From Spirochaetota bacterium (GTDB lineage: Bacteria > Spirochaetota > Leptospiria > Turneriellales > Turneriellaceae): a stretch of 12,901 nucleotides of DNA. The notes beneath the pieces are model-generated. The model worked only from the letters and a program-made list of their open reading frames with translations. It had not been told where the DNA came from and made no database searches. Shown piece by piece: positions 6,832 through 12,901 of the stretch. The position numbers and the translations under genes were made by a program. The DNA is taken from positions 1 to 12,901 of the forward strand of contig JAKQXK010000064.1 of NCBI GenBank assembly GCA_029561505.1. Direction: 5' to 3'. How positions within the stretch are numbered: position 1 is the first letter of the stretch; each line of letters opens with the position of its first letter.

Positions 6832-7629
6832 CTAGTCTGCTACGTTCTTTCGTGTATTCTGTAAATAAATATCGCGAAGAAATGCGTACGGGTCAATCGA
6901 GTCTTTCATGAGGTTGTCATAGGCATCGGGGTCGAGTGAAGTCTGGTTGACCGCGCGCACCGTATACGTGCCCGCAATGATCGCGCCCTGTACCCAGATA
7001 TTCTCGGGCTGAATGTAGACCGGCACGACGACGGTTTGCGGTTGCAGCATGAGATCGCCTGCAAAACCAAACGTGCCGCGAACCGTGCGCGGCCCGATGA
7101 ACGGCCAAACGATATAGGCACCTTCGGGAATGCCCCATTTGCCTAAAGTCTGGTCGCTGTCTTCGACTGTCTGATCGAGAGCAAAAATTTCACGCGAGGC
7201 ATTGTAGACCCCCAGACCGCCCATCGTGCCGTTAATCGCAAAACTCAGGGTCTCTTTGCCAGCACCCGCCAGCTTTGCCTGCAGCAGGTTGTTGATGAGC
7301 CTGCCCGGGGTATACGCCCAGGTAATAAAATTGTCGAGCCCAACGCGCAAGAAGCGCGGTGTGATGAAGTTCCAGCCGCTGGCGAGCGGGTAAATGCCAT
7401 AGTGAAAGAAGAAGTCGTTGAAGGCGTGAATTTTGCGGTTATAACCTTCGTACGGGTCATGTATCACGAGCTCTGGCTCGCTGTCAGATTCGTCTTCAGG
7501 TTCGGCGGCCGCGATGGTGCTTTTGCCAGCTGGTGAGGATATCTCACTTGAGGCGACTTTTTTCTGTGACGTAGAGCATTGAACACAGACAACTAGAGCC
7601 AAAAAAATGACCACTGCAAGAATGCGCAC
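6832..7629 (-). CDS. mlaA: MlaA/VacJ-family outer-membrane lipoprotein
   Basis: MlaA removes mislocalised phospholipids from the outer leaflet of the outer membrane and passes them to MlaC. I chose the GTG at 7629 (265 aa) because it gives a compact lipoprotein signal (MRILAVVIFLALVVCVQC, Cys18). An in-frame TTG at 7668 would add 13 residues ahead of the hydrophobic core. The lipobox is relaxed (Gln before the Cys), as is common in spirochaetes. A low-complexity acidic linker follows to about residue 60. The MlaA core then begins with DPYEGYNRKIHAFNDFFFH and includes PRFLRVGLDNFITW, GRLINNLLQ, SFAINGTMGGLGVYN, QTLGKWGIPEGAYIVWPFIG and PRTVRG. It is the first gene of the minus-strand mla block and diverges from the sigma-54 activator gene. 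Confidence 0.92.
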   Translation of the reverse strand: MRILAVVIFLALVVCVQCSTSQKKVASSEISSPAGKSTIAAAEPEDESDSEPELVIHDPYEGYNRKIHAFNDFFFHYGIYPLASGWNFITPRFLRVGLDNFITWAYTPGRLINNLLQAKLAGAGKETLSFAINGTMGGLGVYNASREIFALDQTVEDSDQTLGKWGIPEGAYIVWPFIGPRTVRGTFGFAGDLMLQPQTVVVPVYIQPENIWVQGAIIAGTYTVRAVNQTSLDPDAYDNLMKDSIDPYAFLRDIYLQNTRKNVAD

Positions 7630-7752
7630 AGACAGCGATTCGTATGATTGCGGGCAACCGTAAATCAAAAGAGAAACTCATGGCGGCAAAGCCGTCTAAG
7701 CCTGGCCGCGCAAATAGTTTTCAGCCTGTCTCAGCGCGGTGCGCTGGTGCCA

Positions 7753-9825
7753 GTGCAAAACGCTTTCACCAACCCCCTCGTTGCCTTGCATGAAGTTACC
7801 CTTTCGCTTCTGACGCAAGATTCGAGCGACCAGCTCTTAGACGCCTTGCTCGACCGCGCAGTTGAATTTACCGGGGCCGATTCGGGAACAATTTCAATTC
7901 TCGACGAATCGCGCAAGTTTCTCGAGATTAAGGCATTTCGCGGTTTTGAGCAAGATCTGCCGAAAACGGTTAAGCTCAAAATCGGTGAAGGCGTCACCGG
8001 GCGCTGCATCGTCACCGGCAAGCTGCGTAACGTTGGCGACACAGCGCAAGACAAGTATTACATCGCCGTAAGGCAAGATATTCGTTCAGAGCTGGCGGTT
8101 CCGCTCAAAGTTGGCAGCAAAAATTTCGGGGTAATCTCGGTTGATTCAAAGCGCCTCGATGCTTTTAACGCCGAGCACGAAGAATACCTGCAGATGCTCG
8201 CAGACTACGCGGCGCAGATTTTTACGACAACCACCTCGGTCGAATCGCTGAGCCATCGTACGCATTTGCAAGATGTGCTCTTACAGATTAGCGGTGTCTT
8301 GGGAAAATACGCCGACGTGCGGCTATTCTTCGAAGAAGTGATTCAGATTCTCGCGGATAAACTCGGCGTAAGGCGCGCTGCCATTTACCTATACGATTCG
8401 GTTACCAATGAACTCGCTGTCTCGGCATCGCTCAACTATTCCGCAGAAGAAATCGAGCGCGGCCGTTATACGCCAGGCGAAGGTGTCACCGGCAAAGCCT
8501 TCAAGCAGCGTAAGGCGATCGCGATACCTGACATTTCTCAAGACAACCAGTTTCTGAACAAAACAGGCCACCAGCGCGAAGAGCTCGTGAGCTTTTTCGC
8601 CGCGCCTTTCTTCGAGGGCGGCGAACCCCGTGGCGTCTTCGATATGGAGATCAAGTTTCAATCGCAGACTCGTTTTGAAGACCATTCATTTTTGGCACAG
8701 ATTCTCTCTTCGCTGTTCGGGCAAGCGCTACAGATCGAAAAGCTCGTTCAGCAGAGTTCTCGTGAGACAAAAGAAGAGAACATCATTCTGCGCCGGCAGC
8801 TCAAGAGCACCTTTGAGTTTGAAAGTATTGTCGGCGCACACCCGCGTATGGCCGAACTATTCGCGCGCATGAAAATGGCGGCAGACTCAGCGAGTGCTGT
8901 GCTCGTCACTGGTGAATCAGGTACCGGTAAAGAACTCATCGCCAGCGCCCTGCACCAGAACAGCATTCGTTCGGCAAATGCCCTGGTAAAAATCAACTGC
9001 GCGGCGATTCCGGCAGATCTGCTTGAAAGCGAGCTTTTTGGCTATGCACGTGGAGCCTTTACCGGCGCCGTTGACGACTATAAGGGCAAAGTTTTGTCGG
9101 CGCATAAGGGCACGCTGTTTCTCGACGAGATCGGCGAACTCGATCTCAAACTGCAGGCGAAACTCTTGCGCGTTCTGCAAGAGAAAGAATTTTCACCACT
9201 CGGCAGCAATAAAGTTATCAAAGTCGACGTGCGCATTATTGCAGCAACGAACGCTAATCTTGAACAGGCGGTGAAAGACAAAACCTTTCGCGAAGACCTC
9301 TTTTACCGCCTCAACGTCGTGAGGCTTTCGATTCCACCTTTGCGCGAGCGGCTTACCGATTTGCCGCTGCTGATTCAGCATCTGCTAGAGAAGATCTGCG
9401 AACGCAATAACAAACCGCCGATGGGCCTCAATGAAGCGGCGCTGCAAAAACTGCAGACCTATGCTTTTCCCGGCAATATTCGTGAGCTCGAAAATCTGCT
9501 TGAACGCGCCGTCGTGCTGAATAGCAAGAAAGAAATCGACGCCGTCGATATTCAGCTCGGCGATGGGCTCGTGACTGCGGCGACAGCCAGTGTCGGCAAT
9601 GAGACGGCCGCGGGCTTCGACCTGCGTTCTTATCTTAAAGAGCAAGCCGCACTCTCTGCCGACGGCAAAATATTCGAGACTGTCGTCAACGCCGTCGAAA
9701 AAGAACTGATCCGCATTTTGCTGAACCACAACCAGTTCAACAAAAAGAAGACTTCTGAGGCTCTCGGGGTAAACCGCGTGACGCTAGATAAGAAAATTCA
9801 GCAATTTGGACTTTTTGAGATTTGA
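7753..9825 (+). CDS. Sigma-54-dependent transcriptional activator with two GAF domains
   Basis: A bacterial enhancer-binding protein that drives open-complex formation by sigma-54 RNA polymerase. Numbering uses the GTG at 7753 (690 aa). The frame extends back to a TTG at 7648, but that would overlap the mlaA 5' region. Domains: GAF 1, about 10-165; GAF 2, about 170-335; AAA+, about 355-590; C-terminal Fis-type helix-turn-helix, about 655-690 (KKTSEALGVNRVTLDKKIQQ). AAA+ motifs are complete: Walker A GESGTGKE (from Gly387), sigma-54 contact loop GAFTGA (from Gly434), Walker B LFLDEIGE (Asp458-Glu459), VRIIAATN, the Arg-finger region REDLFYRLNVV, and PGNIRELENLLERAV. The architecture is like NifA or FhlA, with GAFs sensing a small molecule or redox state; the ligand cannot be read from sequence. 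No -24/-12 sigma-54 promoter was recognised nearby, so its targets are unknown. The start codon is uncertain. Confidence 0.93.
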   Translation: MQNAFTNPLVALHEVTLSLLTQDSSDQLLDALLDRAVEFTGADSGTISILDESRKFLEIKAFRGFEQDLPKTVKLKIGEGVTGRCIVTGKLRNVGDTAQDKYYIAVRQDIRSELAVPLKVGSKNFGVISVDSKRLDAFNAEHEEYLQMLADYAAQIFTTTTSVESLSHRTHLQDVLLQISGVLGKYADVRLFFEEVIQILADKLGVRRAAIYLYDSVTNELAVSASLNYSAEEIERGRYTPGEGVTGKAFKQRKAIAIPDISQDNQFLNKTGHQREELVSFFAAPFFEGGEPRGVFDMEIKFQSQTRFEDHSFLAQILSSLFGQALQIEKLVQQSSRETKEENIILRRQLKSTFEFESIVGAHPRMAELFARMKMAADSASAVLVTGESGTGKELIASALHQNSIRSANALVKINCAAIPADLLESELFGYARGAFTGAVDDYKGKVLSAHKGTLFLDEIGELDLKLQAKLLRVLQEKEFSPLGSNKVIKVDVRIIAATNANLEQAVKDKTFREDLFYRLNVVRLSIPPLRERLTDLPLLIQHLLEKICERNNKPPMGLNEAALQKLQTYAFPGNIRELENLLERAVVLNSKKEIDAVDIQLGDGLVTAATASVGNETAAGFDLRSYLKEQAALSADGKIFETVVNAVEKELIRILLNHNQFNKKKTSEALGVNRVTLDKKIQQFGLFEI

Positions 9826-9885
9826 TGAAGAGATTATTTTCGCTCGACTCACAGACCGCCTTCGACCGATAATCGTTTAGGGCGC

Positions 9886-10857
9886 ATGGCTACTAAGATC
9901 GTCGTATTTGAACCCGATGGTATTTACCGCACCATTATTGAAAATATTCTGTTGAAGAATAACTATACGCCCTATTTTGTCGAAAACTCGGCAGAATGTA
10001 AGGTGGTCGTCGACGAGGTTCGGCCCGAAATCATCATCGTCGACACAAAAGCAGCCAAGCCGCACGATTTTCGCCTGCTCGCAGACCTCAAGGTGCTGAG
10101 CAAAGCACCCATCTTACTCACAACAGATGAAAATGTCGACGACTACATGACTGCACTCAATAGCAAGAATATCACGATCGTGCTGCCCAAACCCATCAAG
10201 AGCGCAGAACTTGCCCGCGTGCTCGAAAACCTGCTCAGCGTCGATGCCCGAGTTTGGTTCGGAATCCACAACTATATACCCGACCTCAGAAAGCTGAGAA
10301 AGATCGAGCTCAAAAGATCAACGCAGGTGCGCACGTGTATTAAGACGATTCTCACAGAGATGCGCGCGTGGGGTTTCAATTTCAGCCAGGAAACCGAAAT
10401 GGATCTCGTCTGGCAGGAAATTCTGATCAATGCCGTTTACCATGCGCACGGTTATACGCAACAGAAGAAAGATCGCGTGGCGATAGAGCTGCCTGACCCA
10501 TACCGCGTTGAGGTGGCATACGGCGCGAGCGAACATGCATTTGGCATAGCCGTCAGAGACAACATGGGTACGCTGACCCCGCGCATTATAATTGAGGCAC
10601 TAAACCAGACGATTGAACAGCAGCGCCTGATTATGAAGGCTGCCGAGACCGGTGACGATATTTCTCAGGTTTTGCTCGATCGCGGGCGTGGGCTCGACCT
10701 AATTCGCCAGCTATCGGGTGAGTATTATTTCATAATTGACCCCGGCGTTTCGACCGAAGTTATTATTATCTATGACCGGTATTACGAAAAAGACGATGCG
10801 GTCGGCTCTCTCAAGATTTTTGATCTTTCTTATCACCTCAGCGCTGCCTCAGCTTAA
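9886..10857 (+). CDS. Receiver domain fused to RsbW-like ATPase/kinase domain
   Basis: A 323-residue cytosolic protein. Residues 1-120 form a CheY-like receiver: Glu-Pro-Asp acidic region at the start (VVFEPDG), phospho-acceptor Asp53 (IIIVDTK), Thr79/80 (LLTTDEN) and Lys102 (LPKPIK). Residues ~150-300 form a GHKL ATPase of the RsbW/anti-sigma kinase type. Its N box is WQEILINAVYHAHGY (Glu178, Asn182), the G1 box is RDNMGTL (Asp225, with the usual Asp-x-Gly spacing altered) and the G2 box is GRGLDLIRQL (from Gly267). RsbW-type proteins phosphorylate STAS anti-anti-sigma proteins or bind sigma factors; a receiver in front suggests phosphorelay control (inference). The ATG has AGGG at 9879-9882 three bases upstream. 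It follows the sigma-54 activator by 60 bases. The last ~20 residues lie beyond the ATPase fold and overlap the next gene. Confidence 0.86.
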   Translation: MATKIVVFEPDGIYRTIIENILLKNNYTPYFVENSAECKVVVDEVRPEIIIVDTKAAKPHDFRLLADLKVLSKAPILLTTDENVDDYMTALNSKNITIVLPKPIKSAELARVLENLLSVDARVWFGIHNYIPDLRKLRKIELKRSTQVRTCIKTILTEMRAWGFNFSQETEMDLVWQEILINAVYHAHGYTQQKKDRVAIELPDPYRVEVAYGASEHAFGIAVRDNMGTLTPRIIIEALNQTIEQQRLIMKAAETGDDISQVLLDRGRGLDLIRQLSGEYYFIIDPGVSTEVIIIYDRYYEKDDAVGSLKIFDLSYHLSAASA

Positions 10858-11164
10858 CGCAGCCGACAAAGCGGGCTCGACCGCCACAGGGCGCCCGCCC
10901 GTCGAGGTCACGTTTGCCGGCTTAAGGGACGAGCGCATGGCAACCAGCTGCCTGAACGCCATTAACCGCTACCGACAGCGCCAACTGGTAATACCCGAAA
11001 AAGGTGACGGCGATTACCAGATCGTCATCGAGAAGAAAAGACCCGGCTATCAGGTGCGCGTCGAACGCATGGGAACAGCGCTCAAGACGGCGAGGGCGCT
11101 GTTCGACTACGAAGTGTGCATCGCCGCAGCCGCAATTGCCCGAGAGGCAATTGCAGATGAATAG
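10796..11164 (+). CDS. Small exported protein of unknown function
   Basis: Not recognised as a known family. The ATG at 10796 gives 122 residues with a convincing signal peptide (MRSALSRFLIFLITSALPQLNA, cleavage before ADK). An in-frame ATG at 10772 would add eight residues (MTGITKKT). The mature part is about 100 residues: a beta-rich stretch (VEVTFAGLRDERM, DYQIVIEKKRPGYQVRVERM) and a C-terminal Ala-rich helix (CIAAAAIAREAIADE). There are two cysteines in the mature part (TSCLN, YEVCIA) that could form a disulfide. The gene overlaps the end of the receiver-ATPase gene by 62 bases in a different frame, so both are probably one operon. It precedes the CsgG/FlgO-like beta-barrel gene, so an envelope role together with that protein is possible but unproven. 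Its 3' end contains a strong inverted repeat (11132-11154). Confidence 0.72.
   Translation: MRSALSRFLIFLITSALPQLNAADKAGSTATGRPPVEVTFAGLRDERMATSCLNAINRYRQRQLVIPEKGDGDYQIVIEKKRPGYQVRVERMGTALKTARALFDYEVCIAAAAIAREAIADE
11132..11154. repeat. 9-bp perfect inverted repeat at the 3' end of the small exported protein gene
   Basis: The arm GCAATTGCC (11132-11140) and the arm GGCAATTGC (11146-11154) are exact reverse complements around the five-base loop CGAGA. Each arm also contains the palindrome GCAATTGC. The repeat lies in the last codons, encoding Ala-Ile-Ala-Arg-Glu-Ala-Ile-Ala, ten bases before the gene end. No T run follows, so a classical intrinsic terminator is unlikely. It may be an mRNA 3'-end hairpin, a protein-binding site upstream of the next gene, or a by-product of repeated Ala-Ile-Ala codons. 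Confidence 0.6.
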
Positions 11165-11250
11165 CGTCGTAGAATGTCTGAATTACCCGTCTAAGATGTG
11201 CAGGGTTGAGAAATGCCCTACCTCTTGAGATTCGCAACTACACAGGCAAC

Positions 11251-11285
11251 ATGAAATCCCGTTTTAGCATCTTCTTTTTTCGGCT
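11251..11285 (+). other. Probable displaced signal-peptide start of the CsgG/FlgO-like beta-barrel gene (apparent -1 frameshift in T run)
   Basis: An ATG at 11251 begins MKSRFSIFFF, the start of a typical signal peptide, but the frame then runs into an unrelated tail that stops at 11406. The main gene frame has an in-frame TAG at 11265-11267 and reads LLFSALAPLFAQ just after it. Adding one T to the six-T run at 11275-11280 joins the two into MKSRFSIFFFSALAPLFAQ, a complete Sec signal peptide. An AGG lies four bases before the ATG. So the true start is probably 11251 with either a sequencing or assembly error, a real mutation or phase variation, or slippage at the T run. Confidence 0.6.
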
Positions 11286-12302
11286 TTGGCTCCGCTGTTT
11301 GCGCAAACGATGCCCGCAACCCTCGCGAATGTTGAGCCACCTAAAGGGTGCACCGCCGAACTGCAGGGTAATCGCCCGAAAATCTATATCGCCAATTTTT
11401 ACGTAACTTATGGCAAGAAAGACATGGGCAAGGCAATCGGCGACTTCATCGCCGAAAAATTTGAGGCCGACGGCCGCCTCGAGGTCATCTCACGCAGCAT
11501 GATCAACGAAGAGATGAAGACCCTTCTAAACAATAAGAAACTGAAACCTGAAAAGTATCTCGCGCAAACCCTCGCGTACGCAGCGGGCAAGAATGCCGAT
11601 TGCGTCGTGTTCGGCCGCATCTCTAAGAACAAGAGCAAAGTCGCCTTTCTCGTGCGCATGGCTGCGGTTGAATCGGGAGAAAACCTGCGCAAGGTAGACA
11701 CCGAAGTTGAGGTCAATGAAGCACTGAAATTTCTCGAAACCGTAGGTGATTCTTTTGTTACTTATTTTAAGACAGCGCCGCCAAAGGTAATCGCGCAACC
11801 CGTTATAAAAGAAGAGCCTCGTGCGAAACCCAAAGGTTTTTATGCGGCTGCGTCAGGTTTGGGCCTTATGCCGTTTGGTTTTGTCAAAAACGGCTTTAAT
11901 TATGCTGCCGGTGGCAGTGCTGAGTTTGGCCACAAGGGAATGCTACACAAAGACATTTTCTTCGGCGTCAATCTCGAGTACTTATATTTTGCGCCTAAAG
12001 ACGAAACCTTTGTCAGCCTCTATGGCGCAGCGGGTTATGGCCTCGCGGGCTATGAATACCTAACCTATGACTGGTTGCACTTTCAACTCGTGCTCTACGG
12101 CGGCTACCAGTTCGGTCGCCTCGTCGGGGCGGTTGAGGCGGTGAACTATGGTTATGGCATGTTCATGGCCGGCACACGCACCGTGATCGACTTTAACAAC
12201 AAATTCTCGCTGATGCTCGAGCCGCGCTATGTGCTCTCGATCGCCGGCACGACAATGATTCACTCAGCAGCCGCAAGCGTCGGTGCACTCTGGAGGTTTT
12301 AA
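11286..12302 (+). CDS. CsgG/FlgO-like domain fused to C-terminal outer-membrane beta-barrel
   Basis: The open frame supports a TTG start at 11286 or an ATG at 11310, but the real N-terminus is probably the signal peptide beginning at 11251 in another frame. From the TTG, residues ~30-160 resemble the TolB-N/CsgG/FlgO-type fold: KIYIANFYV, then MGKAIGDFIAEKFEADGRLEVISRSMI, then YAAGKNADCVVFGRIS. A Pro/Lys-rich linker follows (TAPPKVIAQPVIKEEPRAKP). Residues ~180-338 are an aromatic- and glycine-rich barrel of alternating strands, about eight by eye (for example GAAGYGLAGYEYL, FQLVLYGGYQFGRLVGAVEA). It ends in LWRF, the terminal Phe expected of a BAM-inserted barrel. The likely location is the outer membrane with the first domain in the periplasm. 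Function is unknown. A barrel needs export, which is why a missing signal peptide is suspicious. The stop (12300-12302) overlaps the next ATG. Confidence 0.75.
   Translation: MAPLFAQTMPATLANVEPPKGCTAELQGNRPKIYIANFYVTYGKKDMGKAIGDFIAEKFEADGRLEVISRSMINEEMKTLLNNKKLKPEKYLAQTLAYAAGKNADCVVFGRISKNKSKVAFLVRMAAVESGENLRKVDTEVEVNEALKFLETVGDSFVTYFKTAPPKVIAQPVIKEEPRAKPKGFYAAASGLGLMPFGFVKNGFNYAAGGSAEFGHKGMLHKDIFFGVNLEYLYFAPKDETFVSLYGAAGYGLAGYEYLTYDWLHFQLVLYGGYQFGRLVGAVEAVNYGYGMFMAGTRTVIDFNNKFSLMLEPRYVLSIAGTTMIHSAAASVGALWRF
12292..12296 (+). promoter_or_regulatory. Ribosome binding site of the propeller lipoprotein gene
   Basis: A full GGAGG lies five bases before the ATG at 12302, inside the last codons of the beta-barrel gene. 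It is the strongest Shine-Dalgarno in the window and decides the start at 12302 over the in-frame ATG at 12311. Confidence 0.7.
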
Positions 12303-12901
12303 TGCGCAATATGAGGATCTATACCGTACTCGTGGGTTTGACTCTGCTGCTGGCGGCTTGTACCTCATACGAAGAAGCATTCAACCGCAATCTCGATAGC
12401 ACTGGCCTATACATTGCGAACTCCTCATCGAACACAGTGTCGCAATTTGCCGCCGACCCCAAATCAGGAATCTTAAACGATCTCGGCACCATAGCGGCAG
12501 GCACAACACCCGTCTACGTCGCCGTCAACGCAGCGGGCACGTTCGCGTACGTCGTCAACAGCGGCAGCAACGATGTGTACGTCTATTCGATCAACACGAA
12601 AACGCGCAAACTCGCCTTTGCAAGTTCGGTGGCAACGGGCACGCTGCCGCGTATGATCGGCCTGCACTCGGGTGGGAAGTTTGCTTATGTGGTGAATGAA
12701 ACGAGCAATACAATTTCTGGGTATTCGGTTGATGCGACGACGGGCGGTCTGACCGCTCTCGGAGCGGCAGAGCCGACGGGTGTCTCTCCTTCGCGATCAA
12801 TGACGATCGTTACAGGATTCAACAGCTATTTGATTATAGGGGATGCAGACTCAGCGGGCCTCAGCCTCTTTACGATCAATACCACAACTGGCGCACTTGT
12901 C
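12302..12901 (+). CDS. Lipoprotein with YncE/lactonase-type beta-propeller (3' end outside window)
   Basis: An open frame of 200 codons runs to the window edge without a stop, so the gene is truncated here. The N-terminus is a lipoprotein signal: a short Arg-rich start, a hydrophobic core (TVLVGLTLLLAAC) and lipobox LAAC (Cys20). From residue ~35 the sequence shows repeated propeller blades of about 40-45 residues, each with a Tyr-x-Ala/Val-Asn-x-x-Ser-Asn core: LYIANSSSNTVSQFAADPKS, FAYVVNSGSNDVYVYSINT, FAYVVNETSNTISGYSVDAT, YLIIGDADSAGLSLFTINTT. Each blade is followed by a turn like TGxL. This matches the seven-bladed lactonase/YncE-like propeller family; about four blades are inside the window. 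Many such proteins are not enzymes, so a surface or periplasmic binding role is as likely as lactonase. The ATG overlaps the stop of the barrel gene (TAATG), so the two are translationally coupled. Confidence 0.85.
   Translation, partial: MRNMRIYTVLVGLTLLLAACTSYEEAFNRNLDSTGLYIANSSSNTVSQFAADPKSGILNDLGTIAAGTTPVYVAVNAAGTFAYVVNSGSNDVYVYSINTKTRKLAFASSVATGTLPRMIGLHSGGKFAYVVNETSNTISGYSVDATTGGLTALGAAEPTGVSPSRSMTIVTGFNSYLIIGDADSAGLSLFTINTTTGALV

Noticed and set aside
7643..7648. TATGAT as a -10 box in the region between mlaA and the sigma-54 activator
   Set aside because: No acceptable -35 at 16-18 bases upstream and no extended -10.
7735..7760. Sigma-54 (-24/-12) promoter at TGGTGCCAGTGC
   Set aside because: The GG-to-GC spacing is wrong (7 instead of 10 bases).
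9385..9729. 114-codon minus-strand open frame within the sigma-54 activator gene
   Set aside because: Lies wholly opposite well-conserved AAA+ and Fis-type coding sequence.
9844..9873. Possible sigma-70 promoter (TCGACT, 18-base spacer, GATAAT) before the receiver-ATPase gene
   Set aside because: The -35 match is only 4 of 6 and spacing is not ideal; consensus rules for this organism are unknown, so it is not listed as a feature.
11170..11175. TAGAAT as a -10 box before the beta-barrel gene, with TTGCAG upstream
   Set aside because: The spacer would be only 13 bases, too short for a normal promoter.
1..12901. Mobile elements, CRISPR arrays, tRNA or rRNA genes
   Set aside because: No transposase or integrase motifs, no regularly spaced repeats and no tRNA- or rRNA-like segments were seen.

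Overview
The window reads as ordinary chromosomal DNA of a Gram-negative (diderm) bacterium. It has outer-membrane lipid-asymmetry genes, lipoproteins and a beta-barrel protein. A spirochaete of the Leptospira/Turneriella/Leptonema kind is the best guess. The reasons are a 7TMR-DISM receptor joined to SpoIIE-type phosphatase output, relaxed lipoboxes, a DUF1318-like envelope protein, and gene content dominated by PP2C/RsbW-type signalling. This placement is inference; no rRNA or taxon-specific marker is present. No tRNA, rRNA, CRISPR array, insertion sequence or phage gene was seen, and no gene-free gap exceeds about 125 bases.

Region 1 (1-5631, plus strand) is a tightly packed block. It starts with the 3' part of a PP2C/SpoIIE phosphatase with a TPR-like tail. 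This overlaps by one base a very large receptor: lipobox, periplasmic sensor domain, 7TM, HisKA, HATPase-like, receiver-like and SpoIIE phosphatase. In the receptor the ATP-binding and receiver chemistry looks degenerate, while the phosphatase is intact. Then come two FKBP prolyl isomerases (one exported, one cytosolic), a DUF1318-like envelope protein and a ZapA-like cell-division protein.

Region 2 (5633-7629, minus strand) is a lipid-transport operon transcribed mlaA, then mlaC, then a LURP-one/tubby-fold (scramblase-like) protein. Its end nearly touches the end of zapA, with one base between the stop codons.

Region 3 (about 7650-12901, plus strand) is divergent from the mla operon. It holds a sigma-54 activator (two GAF domains, AAA+, Fis-type HTH), a receiver fused to an RsbW-like ATPase, a small exported protein of unknown function, a CsgG/FlgO-like domain fused to an outer-membrane beta-barrel, and the start of a lipoprotein with a YncE/lactonase-type beta-propeller.

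A reasonable reading is that the phosphatases and the RsbW-like kinase belong to partner-switching control, acting on STAS-domain anti-anti-sigma proteins encoded elsewhere. The sigma-54 activator would add a second, GAF-sensed transcription input. The rest of the window is envelope biogenesis. The most notable points are the receptor with a pseudo-kinase and pseudo-receiver, and the beta-barrel gene whose signal peptide is cut off by an apparent one-base frameshift in a T run.
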